From Peribacillus loiseleuriae (GTDB lineage Bacteria > Bacillota > Bacilli > Bacillales > DSM-1321): DNA of 64,000 bases. Below, piece after piece: positions 27,391 to 37,276 of this stretch. Both the position numbers and the translations under genes were made by a program. How positions within the stretch are numbered: the stretch's first letter is position 1; every line of letters begins with the position of its first letter. Below the pieces are notes generated by a model that was not told the DNA's origin, ran no database searches, and saw only the letters and a program-made list of their open reading frames with translations. The DNA lies in the NCBI RefSeq assembly GCF_001183985.1, contig NZ_LFZW01000001.1:4369621-4433620 (forward strand), read 5' to 3'.

Positions 27391-27533
27391 TTTAAATAGA
27401 TAGTTAATTTCAATATATATTACGTCAGTCTCAAAATAAAATCAATAGAAGTAAAAGGCAAATGTTTATATCTCTTCTCTTACTAACCTTCCCCGCTAGC
27501 TTAATAAGGATTACTATTTCTTCTAATCTTTCT

Positions 27534-28061
27534 TTATTGAGATTGCTCGCCAGGTTTACCTGCATAAACCACTTCACCTTCACTATTGTAAGCAATATAT
27601 TCAGCATCATAGACATCATTACTATCAGTTCTAAATAATCCAAACCTTTTACCAGAACCTTTGGGCAAAAGTTCAAAATCATGAATAATATTGTCGCCTT
27701 TTTTGATTCTTACCCTACTTATTTCATTATCGAATACCCTAAGTAGAATAGAATCTAATGTTTCTTCCTTCGTAAAAGGAGATTGGAAAAATGAAAGTTG
27801 AACTGGTTCATTAACTCCCTCTGGATAAAAGATGTAGTCCCGTTTGAACTTCCAAGAAAACAAAGTTTTTCCGAAGTACATTTCTTTTTCTGTACCGTCA
27901 TCCTTTTTGATAAAAGCAACAGATTTATTACCATCCAACACTTCAATATGTTGTATGCCTATATCGTCGCTATGATTTTCCATTTCACTTATAATTTGTT
28001 TCTTATCATTTCCTATGAGGAAAGTTGAGATTACTAATATAACTACAAAAGCGACAATCAT
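27534..28061 (-). CDS. Hypothetical protein with N-terminal membrane anchor
   Basis: The 175-aa frame from ATG 28061 begins MIVAFVVILVISTFLIG, a membrane anchor or signal segment, followed by a soluble beta-rich domain with no family I recognise. A strong GAGAGGAGG lies about 45 bases upstream, but the in-frame codon at the right distance is GTA. The upstream in-frame residues VNILKFKKGLL would give a natural positively charged N-terminus, so the original start codon may have been lost. It is followed by a lipoprotein gene region on the same strand's upstream side. Confidence 0.6.
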   Translation of the reverse strand: MIVAFVVILVISTFLIGNDKKQIISEMENHSDDIGIQHIEVLDGNKSVAFIKKDDGTEKEMYFGKTLFSWKFKRDYIFYPEGVNEPVQLSFFQSPFTKEETLDSILLRVFDNEISRVRIKKGDNIIHDFELLPKGSGKRFGLFRTDSNDVYDAEYIAYNSEGEVVYAGKPGEQSQ

Positions 28062-28277
28062 CAGTAAGCCTTTTTTAAATTTTAAGATGTTTACACACTC
28101 TTCCTCCTCTCGATAAAAATTAGACTATTTTCTTAATTAACGATGGCATATTAAAGATACCATTTGAATTATTATTGAAAATTCTTTCTTCTTTTAACCT
28201 GCCCGGTTACTCTTGAATAAGGAAGGCTCTACTCCTTATTGAAGGGAGTCACATGTAATTTTAACAAGGAAATGTTT

Positions 28278-29018
28278 TCAATTATCAAATTTGCTTATTA
28301 TCAACTCATTAACTTGTTTAACTGACTTATTTGAAAGCGTATAAATCGTATGAGTGTCTTTTACATCCATTATTGTTCCAGATTTCTCACTTACCCAAAG
28401 GTAATACGTTTCTCCTATATCGACCTTGTACTGCGGATCAGCCATATTCACAATACCAGAAACCCTCTCTGCACCATTAACTGCTTCTTTGATGCTATTG
28501 ATTTCTTCAGAATCTGTAATGACAACGAACGACTTCTCATTAACCTCAGAAAAACTTATCGTTTTGTAAATATTAACCTTTTCTCTACTTTCAGATGAAC
28601 TTGTATCTATCAATTGCTTTTCTAAAGCCTCGCTATTCTCTTTATCTAATTTTCCATAATTCTCATCTTTATCACTACTAATGATAGTTGCAGTTCCATT
28701 TTCTTGATTTAACCATATACTGTATTCAGTTAATTTCTCAGGCCTATTTTTATCAAATTCATAGAAAAATGTTGTTTTTACGTCCTCTTTTCTTGCCATT
28801 TTAGGAATAATATTCTTATCCCAACTAATCTGTTTGAAAATTGCTTCTATACTTTCTAGCTCATCTTGATCTGTTATCATGACAGCCTCGCCATAATTTT
28901 CATCTATTTTTACTTTTTGAATATCAATTCTGGTTAGTTGTTTAGAACTTTTACTACAACCTCCAAAAACTAATATACAAACAAAAAGTACAAAGAACTT
29001 TCCAATCCATTTTTTCAT
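28278..29018 (-). CDS. Hypothetical lipoprotein
   Basis: The ATG at 29018 follows a run of six G. The 246-aa product has a lipoprotein signal peptide with lipobox LVFGGC at about residues 16-21, then a hydrophilic domain with two similar halves, each starting near VMITDQDELESIE or VVITDSEEINSIK. This suggests an internal duplication of about 100 residues. No characterised family is recognised. It is probably anchored outside the membrane. Confidence 0.72.
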   Translation of the reverse strand: MKKWIGKFFVLFVCILVFGGCSKSSKQLTRIDIQKVKIDENYGEAVMITDQDELESIEAIFKQISWDKNIIPKMARKEDVKTTFFYEFDKNRPEKLTEYSIWLNQENGTATIISSDKDENYGKLDKENSEALEKQLIDTSSSESREKVNIYKTISFSEVNEKSFVVITDSEEINSIKEAVNGAERVSGIVNMADPQYKVDIGETYYLWVSEKSGTIMDVKDTHTIYTLSNKSVKQVNELIISKFDN

Positions 29019-29079
29019 CAAATCCCCCCTTTAATTCTTAGACGATGTCTGATTAAATAAGTTACTATGATTTTTTCAC

Positions 29080-29562
29080 TCAGTTACCTTTTAATAGAAA
29101 GGCTATTTGTTTTTTTGTCGGAGCCCATTTTATCCAGTTTTCATACCAGAGCATCTTTCCTACAACTTGAAAATGTTCTCCTGCTGATGATATTACACAT
29201 AGTGTATTGCTATCATTGGACCAAGACGCAGTGGGTGTTGCTAGAAAGCTACCCCACTTGCCATCAGTACTCCACTTAAAATATTCGGCATCAATAGCAA
29301 ATAGGTCAGGTGTATTTGTTTGAATGGTGTAAAAAGGCTTTATTTTATTTGAATGAAGATTAGCATCTACTGGAACTTTAAAAAGATGAACGGGTTGCCA
29401 TCCAGCAGGAAGTAAATTAGCTTGTGATGAAACGATAAATTCTTTTCCGCTTGGAAACCACGCAAAATCACTAACCCCTAAGGAAACATTCTCAAAACCT
29501 TTTGGTCGTCCATTCATTGCTTTTGTAACGTTTAGTACATCACCTGCATTGTAAGCTAGTTA
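29080..29562 (-). pseudogene. Remnant of a TolB-like beta-propeller protein
   Basis: The frame reads AYNAGDVLNVTKAMNGRPKG...DFAWFPSGKEFIVSSQANLL...FKWSTDGKWGSF...LCVISSAGEHFQVVGKMLWY...KWAPTKKQIAFL. These WSxDGK / WAPTKKQIAF units are propeller blades. The protein starts after an in-frame TAG with no start codon or signal peptide and stops after about 160 residues, less than half a propeller. It is a gene truncated at both ends. Confidence 0.65.
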
Positions 29563-29731
29563 AAAATATTTAGGTGAAAAAATTGTAGATACCCCTACAT
29601 TTCCCCATAAATATTTCAGACAATTCCCTTGCTCAACAATCCTGCACCTTCGCTCAATAAGAAAAAGCTGCCACAATGACAGCCTGGATGTTTCACTAAT
29701 CACCCTTTTAACCAAAGTGTGCTTTAGTTCT

Positions 29732-30098
29732 TTACTTTACATTGACAACAATTGCACCAAATCGTTCGGAACCGATAAAAACTTCTAAACGCCAAATACC
29801 AGGTGTAGATAAAGACATATTTGATGGTCTGGAACTGTACGATCCTCGAACAGGTGCATAACCTAAGGTACCGTAATTCCAAACCTTACCGACTTCGGAG
29901 ACCAATACTCTTTCCTTTTTCCAGTCTTCTTGTTCACAGCAACTACTTTAAAGTTGCCAGATTTTATAGCTTTTTCATCTCCTCCAAAATGCCACAACCA
30001 TTTATTCGTCTCACCAGCCTTAAACTCAGGTCCAACTATTCCTACTTTATTTTTTTGTCTAACATTTATAGGGCAGATTATTGGACCGTTGCTTTTTC
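29732..30098 (-). pseudogene. Frameshifted DUF4871-like protein remnant
   Basis: One frame reads KVGIVGPEFKAGETNKWLWH...GNFKVVAVNKKTGKRKEYW; another continues from about 29915 with LVSEVGKVWNYGTLGYAPV...LSTPGIWRLEVFIGSERFG and ends IVVNVK at the stop 29732-29734. The order fits the lipoprotein-like DUF4871 family, broken by one frameshift and lacking its N-terminus (an in-frame stop lies near 30100). The family name is from memory and tentative; the broken state is clear. Confidence 0.55.
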
Positions 30099-30150
30099 CA
30101 ATTTATTTTATTCGGAATTTTGTACGCTAGGAGAACTTCAACCTAAATAA

Positions 30151-30182
30151 AGTCGAATTCCTTACTATGCTAAGGATTCGAC
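30151..30182. terminator. Terminator beyond the DUF817 gene
   Basis: AGTCGAATTCCTTA and TAAGGATTCGAC pair with one mismatch. T-rich sequence follows on the plus strand and A-rich sequence lies before it. Confidence 0.65.
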
Positions 30183-30206
30183 CTTTTTAAAGAGGGATCT
30201 TAACAG

Positions 30207-30998
30207 TTATAAAAATTGACTAGTATCGACCCTAGTGGAATCCTTTCCCTTAACCTGCTTTAACGTCGCTACTATAAGAAAGCTAACAATCACTAATAAG
30301 AGCCATGAACTCACCTTTCCTAGATGAACGATACTCCATGCATCGGTTTGGTTTGGATATTCCCAAGCTCCAAAGAACGTTGCGATATTTTCGGCTATCC
30401 ATATAAAAAATCCAATGAGCACAAAAGAAAGTGCGAGTGGCATACGGTAACGAGTTCCACCAACCTCGTATGTGACCCATGATTGCCAGAAGACGATAAT
30501 TACAAGTCCAGATAACCAAAAACGGACGTCAATCCAATAATGGTGGGTAAAAAAATTCAAATAAATCGCAGCTGCAAGAGGGACAACTACCAAAAATGGT
30601 GGCCACTTAACCAGTTCAACCTTAAGCCTCCTCCACGCCTGGCAAAGATAACTCGCTACACTTGCGTACATGAATCCGCTATACAAAGGCACTCCAAAAA
30701 TTTTGAAATATCCTTCCTCTGGATAAGACCAGGAGCTCATATGTACCTTAAAAAGTTCAAGAGCAAGTCCAATAAGGTGGAACAATGTGATAACCTTTAA
30801 TTCATCCCGTGTTTCAAGCCCAGAACGCACCATCCACCACTGCATCAGAAGGCAGATGATGAGCAGCCAATCATACCTTGGCAGGAAGGGAAGTGGCATG
30901 ATTTGTGTAAAAGCCAAAGAGGCAAAAATAACGACAGGGAACAAACATGATAGGGCCTGCTCCCAACCAAAACGAACGAGTTGTTTTAGTGCTCTCAT
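30207..30998 (-). CDS. DUF817 integral membrane protein
   Basis: The ATG at 30998 follows AAAGGAGAGG and gives 263 aa. About eight hydrophobic segments are visible, with the family features EFKVHMSSWSYPE-like (here LFKVHMSSWSYPEEG), VPLYSGFMYASVASY and ENIATFFGAWEYPNQ. DUF817 proteins are of unknown function. It is 31 bp downstream of the XRE regulator gene on the same strand, possibly read-through from that unit. Confidence 0.82.
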   Translation of the reverse strand: MRALKQLVRFGWEQALSCLFPVVIFASLAFTQIMPLPFLPRYDWLLIICLLMQWWMVRSGLETRDELKVITLFHLIGLALELFKVHMSSWSYPEEGYFKIFGVPLYSGFMYASVASYLCQAWRRLKVELVKWPPFLVVVPLAAAIYLNFFTHHYWIDVRFWLSGLVIIVFWQSWVTYEVGGTRYRMPLALSFVLIGFFIWIAENIATFFGAWEYPNQTDAWSIVHLGKVSSWLLLVIVSFLIVATLKQVKGKDSTRVDTSQFL

Positions 30999-31029
30999 GA
31001 TTTGTGCCTCTCCTTTCAATGTTAAATAT

Positions 31030-31254
31030 TTATTGCTCTTGGGTTTCTTCATCGCTTCGGTATTCTAAAATATCTCCAGGCTGACATTCTAAAGCCTTAC
31101 AAATCGCCTCTAAAGTTGATAATCGAATCGCTTTTGCCTTCCCATTTTTCAATATAGAAAGATTAGCCATTGTGATTCCAACCCTCTCCGAAAGTTCCGT
31201 GACGCTCATTTTCCTTTTAGCCAACATCACATCAATATTGATTATAATCGCCAT
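31030..31254 (-). CDS. XRE/Cro-type small regulator (YdzF/YozG-like)
   Basis: Started at ATG 31254 after GAGGTG, the 74-aa protein is a single helix-turn-helix domain: MSVTELSERVGITMANLSILKNGK, then LEAICKALECQPGDILEY. Small Cro-like proteins of this type usually sit directly after a DUF2975 membrane protein, as here (10-base gap), and are thought to work with it. The target is unknown. Confidence 0.87.
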   Translation of the reverse strand: MAIIINIDVMLAKRKMSVTELSERVGITMANLSILKNGKAKAIRLSTLEAICKALECQPGDILEYRSDEETQEQ

Positions 31255-31264
31255 TGTTTTCACC

Positions 31265-31747
31265 TCAGACTATTAAGTCATTTTCTGATTTTATATCGAT
31301 GGCTTCTTGTAAAAGTCTTTGAAGAACTGCTGCAAAGACCGCAATTACCATTGAAGCAAAAATAACGACCAATCCGATTACTACGATACCTGGGGCGTCG
31401 TCTATCTCTGCCATGAGATAAAAGAGTGGCATGCCTACCACATACAAGATACTGATTGTGATTGCACAGTATTTGATAGTCTTTAAAGCCTTTACAGATA
31501 AATCCGAGAAAGCTTTATTCTTGTCAATATAGCTTAAAAGTTTAAAAGCTTGATACAAAGCAAAGTAAAAAGGTATCGCCGTTGCATACAAATCGATTAA
31601 AATGAGATATTTCATATAAGTGATATCTGGATACAATTTTGCTGCATAATTCGCTATCTCAGGCACCAAAAATATGCACAAAGCAAGAACCGGAATTCCA
31701 ATAAGAATAACAGCGATCTTTAAAAAGAGTGTTGTTCCTCGTTTCAT
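31265..31747 (-). CDS. DUF2975 membrane protein
   Basis: The ATG at 31747 (GTGAGGTG upstream) gives 160 aa with four hydrophobic segments (about 8-30, 45-70, 90-115, 125-150). The spacing and the partner XRE gene match DUF2975/XRE pairs of Firmicutes. Such pairs are suspected regulatory modules in which the membrane protein controls the small repressor, but this is inference. Confidence 0.8.
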   Translation of the reverse strand: MKRGTTLFLKIAVILIGIPVLALCIFLVPEIANYAAKLYPDITYMKYLILIDLYATAIPFYFALYQAFKLLSYIDKNKAFSDLSVKALKTIKYCAITISILYVVGMPLFYLMAEIDDAPGIVVIGLVVIFASMVIAVFAAVLQRLLQEAIDIKSENDLIV

Positions 31748-31756
31748 AAAAAGCAC

Positions 31757-32263
31757 CTCACGTATTTATTGAAAGTTGATTTTAACACATCTTTTATCGT
31801 TTCACAATAAAAAAACATTGATTTTAATTACATTATTATCGTTATATAATTATCCTTTTAATTTTAAACAGGATAAAAAGCATTCCTCATTACAGGGAAA
31901 TGCTCTATGACTTTAAACTATTCAATTTATAACTTGTGCAACTAACCTGCCCATAGCCATCCATGCAGTGGAAAAATCAACGGTTCACCGTAATGGCTAA
32001 AACTGCAAAAAAAAGCCAACTAATATAGGATTTGATTAGATACAAAAATCAAATTTGTAATAAAAAGCTCCCCTTCCATAATCATTTCCTACTAAGAAAT
32101 CAAAAGGGATTTAAAAGGGTTATCATACATGGACAATTTCTTGTAATCAATCGCTTTTTAATTCCGAAGACAATAATAATCTCATTCACCAAAACCTTAC
32201 GTTAGTTTTCATCATTTCAAAAAAAAGGATCTGAGGACTCCCACACATGCAAGGCAACGAATT
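31757..32263. other. Non-coding stretch with one hairpin
   Basis: A hairpin AGCATTCC/GGGAAATGCT at about 31879-31906 could be a terminator. AACTAACCTGCCC near 31940 belongs to a short dispersed motif also found near other decayed genes. No ORF with a ribosome site is seen. Confidence 0.5.
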
Positions 32264-32452
32264 TCACTCTCTAACTTTAAACCATAATGGAGACTGATCC
32301 TTTGGGCCTCCATTATAATTGATCATTATTTCTTCTCCCTTATGAATATCTTTTCTTGCATAGATATCTATCGTTTCGTTTTTAATGTTAGTTATATACC
32401 CAGCATTAGGAGTGTAAGAGTGATTGTATAATGAACCATATCTTAAAAGGTG
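32264..32452 (-). pseudogene. SET-domain protein remnant (C-terminal part)
   Basis: The minus strand encodes LRYGSLYNHSYTPNAGY, then DIYARKDIHKGEEIMINYNG and a PLWFKVRE tail. NHSxxPN and the GEEI-x-x-xY element are the SET-domain methyltransferase core (SAM-binding and catalytic tyrosine region). There is no start codon, and an in-frame stop lies just upstream at about 32456, so only the last 60 or so residues remain. It lies head to head with the small plus-strand gene at 32462. Confidence 0.65.
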
Positions 32453-32461
32453 GTTTTATAG

Positions 32462-32581
32462 ATGGGAAGAGCCCCGATTTTAGAGTTAATTGAACAAGCA
32501 GAAAAAACAGGACTGGATGAGTTCTTAACTCGAAACCCGGTAGCAAAAGGTACTGGCAAAGGAAAGGGTAAGGGCAAGTAA
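32462..32581 (+). CDS. Small protein with Gly-Lys tail, 39 aa
   Basis: An ATG preceded by AAAAGGTGG at good spacing opens a 39-codon frame: MGRAPILELIEQAEKTGLDE, then FLTRNPVAKG and a GK-repeat tail (four GK units). The first half could form an amphipathic helix; the tail is strongly basic and could bind nucleic acid or membrane. A terminator follows within 25 bases, which supports a real transcript. No family is recognised. Confidence 0.55.
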   Translation: MGRAPILELIEQAEKTGLDEFLTRNPVAKGTGKGKGKGK

Positions 32582-32601
32582 GGGTAAAGATAACTTTACC
32601 C

Positions 32602-32628
32602 TGGCTGTCGTGAAATTCACGGCAGCTG
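32602..32628 (+). terminator. Terminator of the 39-aa gene
   Basis: TGGCTGTCGTGA and TCACGGCAGCT pair imperfectly around AAT and are followed by a run of T. Confidence 0.75.
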
Positions 32629-32863
32629 TTTTTTTGTTTGTTTATAATCTATACTTTTATAGTCTTAGTATTACGAATATCATAGAAAATTCGCCCTTAC
32701 TTTTGGTTCGGGTCACTGTAACCTCTAACTGCATATCTAAAAAAAGGAACCTTAAATCCAAAGATTTCAAAGGTTCTGTGTTTTGATTTCAATGATATTC
32801 TATTATTTTATCTCTGTTTTTCAATCATTGCCTTTTCAATCTCTTCATCATAGAAATAAAGAA

Positions 32864-34366
32864 TTAACTATAGACTAGCTCTTTTTCTCTTAAACCAAGC
32901 GTCTCTGCTGTTGAAGAATGAATTTCGTGCAGTAGCTCAGGATTTTCCATTAATAACACGCCATAAGAAGGAATCATTTCTTTGATCTTTGGTTCCCACT
33001 CTTCCATATGTTGTGGGAAGCATTTTTTCATTACTTCAAGCATAACGTGAACAGCAGTAGAAGCACCTGGAGAAGCACCTAGTAATGCTGCAATTGAGCC
33101 ATCAGCTGCAGTAATAACTTCGGTACCAAATTGAAGCGTTCCTTTGCCACCTTCAGCAGTATCTTTGATCACTTGTACACGTTGGCCCGCTACTACTAAA
33201 TCCCAATCCTCAAGCTTAGCGTTCGGGATAAACTCTCGTAACTCTTCCATTCGCTGTTCTTTCGATAACATAACTTGCTGGATCAGGTATTTTGTCAATG
33301 ACATCTCTTTTGCACCTGCCGCCAACATCGTTAAGACATTACTCGGTTTTATGGAAGTTACTAAATCAAACACTGAACCTGTTTTTAAGAACTTTGGTGT
33401 GAAGCCGGCAAATGGTCCAAATAGCAACGATTTTTTATTATCGATATATCGTGTATCAAGATGTGGAACAGACATTGGTGGAGCACCAACTTTAGCTTTC
33501 CCGTATACTTTTGCATGATGTTGCGCAACAACTTCTGGATTATTACACACCATGAAAATCCCGCTTACTGGGAATCCGCCAATGTGTTTCCCTTCTGGAA
33601 TACCGGATTTTTGCAGTAAATGCAAGCTTCCGCCCCCGCCTCCGATGAAGACGAATTTTGCAGTATGGCGTTCGACGCTACCGCTATCGACATTACGCAC
33701 TTTTACTTCCCATAAGCCATCACTAGTACGCTTAATATTATCAACACTATGTTTAAATTTGATATCAACGTTTCTAGTCTTTAAGTGGCCAAACAACATG
33801 TGCGTTAAAGCACCAAAGTTGACATCCGTTCCAGAGTCGATTTTTGTTGCCGCTATCGCTTCATTCGATGGACGTTCTTGCATAATAAGCGGAATCCATT
33901 CCATCAGTTTTACTGGATCATCAGAAAATTCCATCCCGTGGAACAGCGGATTGTTTGACAGCGCTTCAAAACGTTTCTTTAAGAACGTTACATTTTTATC
34001 CCCTTGTACCATACTCATATGAGGCAATGGCATGATAAAGTCCTGCGGATTTTTTATCAGCTTGCTATTTACAAGATAAGACCAAAACTGCATGGAAACC
34101 TGAAACTGTTCATTAATTTTTATAGCCTTACTAATATCTACAGATCCATCTGGTTTTTCGACCGTGTAGTTAAGCTCGCACAATGCCGCATGCCCCGTTC
34201 CCGCATTATTCCATTCGTTAGAGCTTTCCTCTCCTGCGTTTGCTAGCTTCTCAAGTACTGTAATTTCCCATTCCGGCACTAATTCTTTCAAGATTGTCCC
34301 TAAAGTCGCACTCATGATTCCGGCACCAATTAAAATGACGTCTGTTTTAGTTTCACTGTTGCTCAT
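32864..34366 (-). CDS. mqo: Malate:quinone oxidoreductase
   Basis: The ATG at 34366 (GGGGAAAAGG upstream) gives 500 aa. The FAD-binding motif is [14 protein letters not shown] at residues 10-23, with [20 protein letters not shown] after it, and [19 protein letters not shown] near 250. Mqo is a membrane-associated FAD enzyme that oxidises malate to oxaloacetate and reduces menaquinone, whose biosynthesis genes lie at the right end of this window. It is monocistronic. Confidence 0.95.
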   Translation of the reverse strand: MSNSETKTDVILIGAGIMSATLGTILKELVPEWEITVLEKLANAGEESSNEWNNAGTGHAALCELNYTVEKPDGSVDISKAIKINEQFQVSMQFWSYLVNSKLIKNPQDFIMPLPHMSMVQGDKNVTFLKKRFEALSNNPLFHGMEFSDDPVKLMEWIPLIMQERPSNEAIAATKIDSGTDVNFGALTHMLFGHLKTRNVDIKFKHSVDNIKRTSDGLWEVKVRNVDSGSVERHTAKFVFIGGGGGSLHLLQKSGIPEGKHIGGFPVSGIFMVCNNPEVVAQHHAKVYGKAKVGAPPMSVPHLDTRYIDNKKSLLFGPFAGFTPKFLKTGSVFDLVTSIKPSNVLTMLAAGAKEMSLTKYLIQQVMLSKEQRMEELREFIPNAKLEDWDLVVAGQRVQVIKDTAEGGKGTLQFGTEVITAADGSIAALLGASPGASTAVHVMLEVMKKCFPQHMEEWEPKIKEMIPSYGVLLMENPELLHEIHSSTAETLGLREKELVYS

Positions 34367-34642
34367 TTTTATCAACCTTTTCCCCTTAAATTTAGCAAAA
34401 AAGATGTAGGCTCACACCAAGCTAAGGAATGACCTACTCTCACACCTTTTCTGACTCAATTATACCCCTAAATAGTGCATTACAATTATTTCTATTATAT
34501 GATAATTATAAATTATTTAAAAGCTTGTAAAAAGTGAGAAGTTCGTCTACAAGGTCTCGGAACATACAAAAACTAAAGCCTTAACCCAGCTTCTTGCAAT
34601 GATTAAGACTTTGGTTTGCTGTTACCTGTGAACCTCCACGCT

Positions 34643-34798
<156 letters not shown>

Positions 34799-34871
34799 TT
34801 ATATGTTCCAAAACTATCTTTTACTATAAAATATAGTTTGTGAAGAAGTGAACTTAAACTAAACTACCTCG

Positions 34872-35552
34872 TTAGTTCAACATGGAAATTATTTTCTCCC
34901 TAAACAAAAGGTCAATTTCTTCGCGGTCATAATCCAAGATCCAATCGTTACATTCTTCATAAAGAAAGCGTATAGTTTCTTTATCAGCCGCTAAGACATC
35001 GCATCCACGATCATCATACAAATGAAAAATTATTTTCTTGGAGAGATTAACAAAATAAATATCATACCCACTTTGAGGATTATTTTTCAGAATAGTAGAT
35101 GGATGAGCAAAGTCTTCATAACTAATGGCTTTTAAAAGCGGAGCATATTTAATCTCATTTTTCTTACAAGGAAGCACAAAGTGATGAGTCACAAATTGGG
35201 CATCTTCATCCTCGAAAACACTTGGCAGAAGTTGATACTGTAATTTGTATAATCTTTGTTGATCTTTTATATATTTTAGATATACGTTTAAAGGTTTTCT
35301 TTGAAGAAAAAGGTCATTACTAGTAGAATGTACGTCCGTAACAAACAAAATTTCATCTTTCTCTCCAAACACCTTATTAAACAAGGTGATAGCTCGTTGA
35401 AAAGTCTGTTCTAAATTTTCCTTTTCATAGTGTGGTATCCGCGGATGTGAAATTTCAAAACGAATACTATTTATCCACGAATAAAATAAGGATGGTCTTA
35501 AAATCAATCCCTCAAAATCATTATCCAAAAATGAGTTTAGAATTTTAATCAT
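34872..35552 (-). CDS. DUF3885 protein
   Basis: The ATG at 35552 (GGGGGAAAG upstream) gives 226 aa. The C-terminal third, IIFHLYDDRGCDVLAADKET followed by LYEECNDWILDYDRE, is the DUF3885 signature. The protein is soluble, acidic and of unknown function. Some members occur near polymorphic-toxin immunity genes, but no toxin is visible here. Confidence 0.78.
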   Translation of the reverse strand: MIKILNSFLDNDFEGLILRPSLFYSWINSIRFEISHPRIPHYEKENLEQTFQRAITLFNKVFGEKDEILFVTDVHSTSNDLFLQRKPLNVYLKYIKDQQRLYKLQYQLLPSVFEDEDAQFVTHHFVLPCKKNEIKYAPLLKAISYEDFAHPSTILKNNPQSGYDIYFVNLSKKIIFHLYDDRGCDVLAADKETIRFLYEECNDWILDYDREEIDLLFREKIISMLN

Positions 35553-35720
35553 TACTTTCCCCCAATTTAATTCCACTTGGATGTCTTTTCTCAAATTGCT
35601 TTACAAAGTAAGTATATCACTTTTCCCTCAATTAACCTGCTTCGTTGAACAAGATCTAAAAGGATTAGATGACTACTTTATACAAATTTAATTAACATAA
35701 TGCGACTTTATCGGTACTGA

Positions 35721-35749
35721 AAAAGGATCTTCGGTTGGAAGATCCTTTT
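35721..35749. terminator. Terminator hairpin
   Basis: AAAAGGATCTTC and GAAGATCCTTTT form a perfect 12-bp stem with a 5-base loop between two minus-strand genes, and would end the AhpD-like transcript. Confidence 0.75.
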
Positions 35750-35808
35750 AACTGCTTCTTCAATTAAAGCGCTCTATTGCTGAATATTGAAAATGCGATT
35801 TAGAGTAA

Positions 35809-36252
35809 TTATTTCTCAGTTGCTCTACTACCCATTGCAATAGAAATTCTATTCCAGCTGTTAATTTGATTAATTATCAGAACAAGATCAACATACTGTT
35901 TTTCGTCATAATGTTCACGCACTCGTTGATAAAGCTCATCTGGAGCACGTTTTGTCGGGATTAATGTAACGTGCTCTGCCAATCCTAAAGCTACTTTTTC
36001 TGCTTCTGTATAGAATTCACACTCTTGCCAAGCACTAACACAGTATATTCTTTGTTCTGTTTCACCCATTTTTCGTGCATCTGCTGTATGCATATTCAAA
36101 CAATATGCACAGCCGTTAATTTGAGAAACACGTATTTTAATAAGCTCACGAAGTTTTCGTTCGATTGCCGTCGTTTTCGTGTATTTTTCCATATCCATCA
36201 TAATTTTCATACCATCAGGTGCAATTTCATAGTAAGAAATTCTTTGGCTCAT
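35809..36252 (-). CDS. AhpD-like carboxymuconolactone decarboxylase-family protein
   Basis: The 147-aa protein carries the redox motif NGCAYCLNMHTADARKMG (CxxC followed by H, residues 47-64) typical of AhpD/CMD peroxidase-like proteins, and a C-terminal VLIINQINSWNRI helix. Members reduce peroxides using the two cysteines. The ATG follows AGGAGTC. Physiological partner unknown. Confidence 0.88.
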   Translation of the reverse strand: MSQRISYYEIAPDGMKIMMDMEKYTKTTAIERKLRELIKIRVSQINGCAYCLNMHTADARKMGETEQRIYCVSAWQECEFYTEAEKVALGLAEHVTLIPTKRAPDELYQRVREHYDEKQYVDLVLIINQINSWNRISIAMGSRATEK

Positions 36253-36886
36253 AAAGCAAGACTCCTTTGATTTAGTATAAGACTATTATATCCTTACAAG
36301 AACATCTATACCATTTTTATAAAGGAGTTGCTCCGCAATCGGGCCAAATTGCGGTGCGATACGTTTCTATCCTAACTTGAGAATGGTCACATTACTCAGA
36401 TAAAAGTTAGACAATTCCTTCAGGGATTGAAGGGTTATATCGAAGAGTCAAATGATAGAGTAACGCCTTGAAGGGCTCTCTCTTAGTCGAATAGCACTTG
36501 ATTTAGTAAGAATGATCGTGTTATAAGCTCGGTGAAAAGGGAGCTATAACTTCAAACCCTTACCTATCTGTATGAACAAGGTCCCAAAGTATCACATGAA
36601 TACTCTATACAAAGCTAGTTAACATAAAGCCCATTTCAGGAAGTAATTATACTAAAAACCCCTTGAGCACCAAGGGGTTTAACGTCTTTTTTTATTGTTT
36701 GTGTATGATTTTATACATCGTTGGTACATCAACGTTTTCGGCTTCTGAAGAAACCTCTAAACTGCATAAAAAAGCTAGGTTTATACAAATAAAAAGAGAC
36801 ACTTCCTCTAATCCCTCTCCCTGGTATCGGCCCCACCTACGCCAGATACTATGACAGCCACACATGCTATCCAACCCAGTAATCAC
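36253..36886. other. Non-coding stretch with a terminator-like hairpin
   Basis: TTGCTCCGCAATC and a nearby ATTGCGGTGCG form an imperfect inverted repeat near 36326-36358. A strong hairpin, AAACCCCTTG/CAAGGGGTTT at 36656-36680, is followed by a T run. No convincing gene is seen; the stretch borders the integrase remnant and may be element debris. Confidence 0.5.
36656..36680 (+). terminator. Perfect 10-bp hairpin with T run
   Basis: AAACCCCTTG and CAAGGGGTTT pair around AGCAC. A run of seven T follows after AACGTC. No intact gene lies directly upstream. Confidence 0.65.
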
Positions 36887-37276
36887 TATAACAAAAAACG
36901 TTTACAATTCGTTAGAGGAGAAGGTGATAAAGAAAGAGTAGTTTATTTTAATATTCGGTGTGATGTTTGGCTTAAACGTTATATAGACAGTCGTCAAGAT
37001 GTGGACGCAGCAATTTTTGTTACAAAAAAGTTTCCTCATCGATTGAGCATCGCACAAATGAGATATATCATTAAAAGAATATCAAACCGTGCATGTATCA
37101 ATAAAGAGATCCATCCACATCAATTAAGACATAGCTACGCCACTCACTTACTAGATAATGGATCTCCGATTGATGTTATTCAAAGTTTAATAGGGCATGA
37201 AAAGAGTGAAACCACTCGTATTTATGCTCCATTAAGCGGCAGTCTGAGACAAGAGTTTTATCAAAAATACTTTTAG
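36887..37276 (+). pseudogene. Tyrosine recombinase, C-terminal fragment
   Basis: About 130 residues remain: NKKRLQFVRGEGDKERVVYF, IHPHQLRHSYATHLLDNG and LIGHEKSETTRIYAPL. The box II residues HxLRH, GH and the catalytic Tyr are intact, but the first catalytic Arg and the whole N-terminal core-binding domain are missing. The upstream part of the frame has no homology and no good ribosome site. It marks a past integrative element. Confidence 0.8.

Noticed and set aside
34872-35552. DUF3885 protein as immunity partner of a toxin
   Set aside because: No toxin-like gene, short repeat or secreted nuclease is adjacent, so a defence or contact-inhibition role is not supported here.
36692-36886. Overlapping 63- and 64-codon frames on both strands
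   Set aside because: Neither has a ribosome site or a recognisable family. The region looks like element debris.
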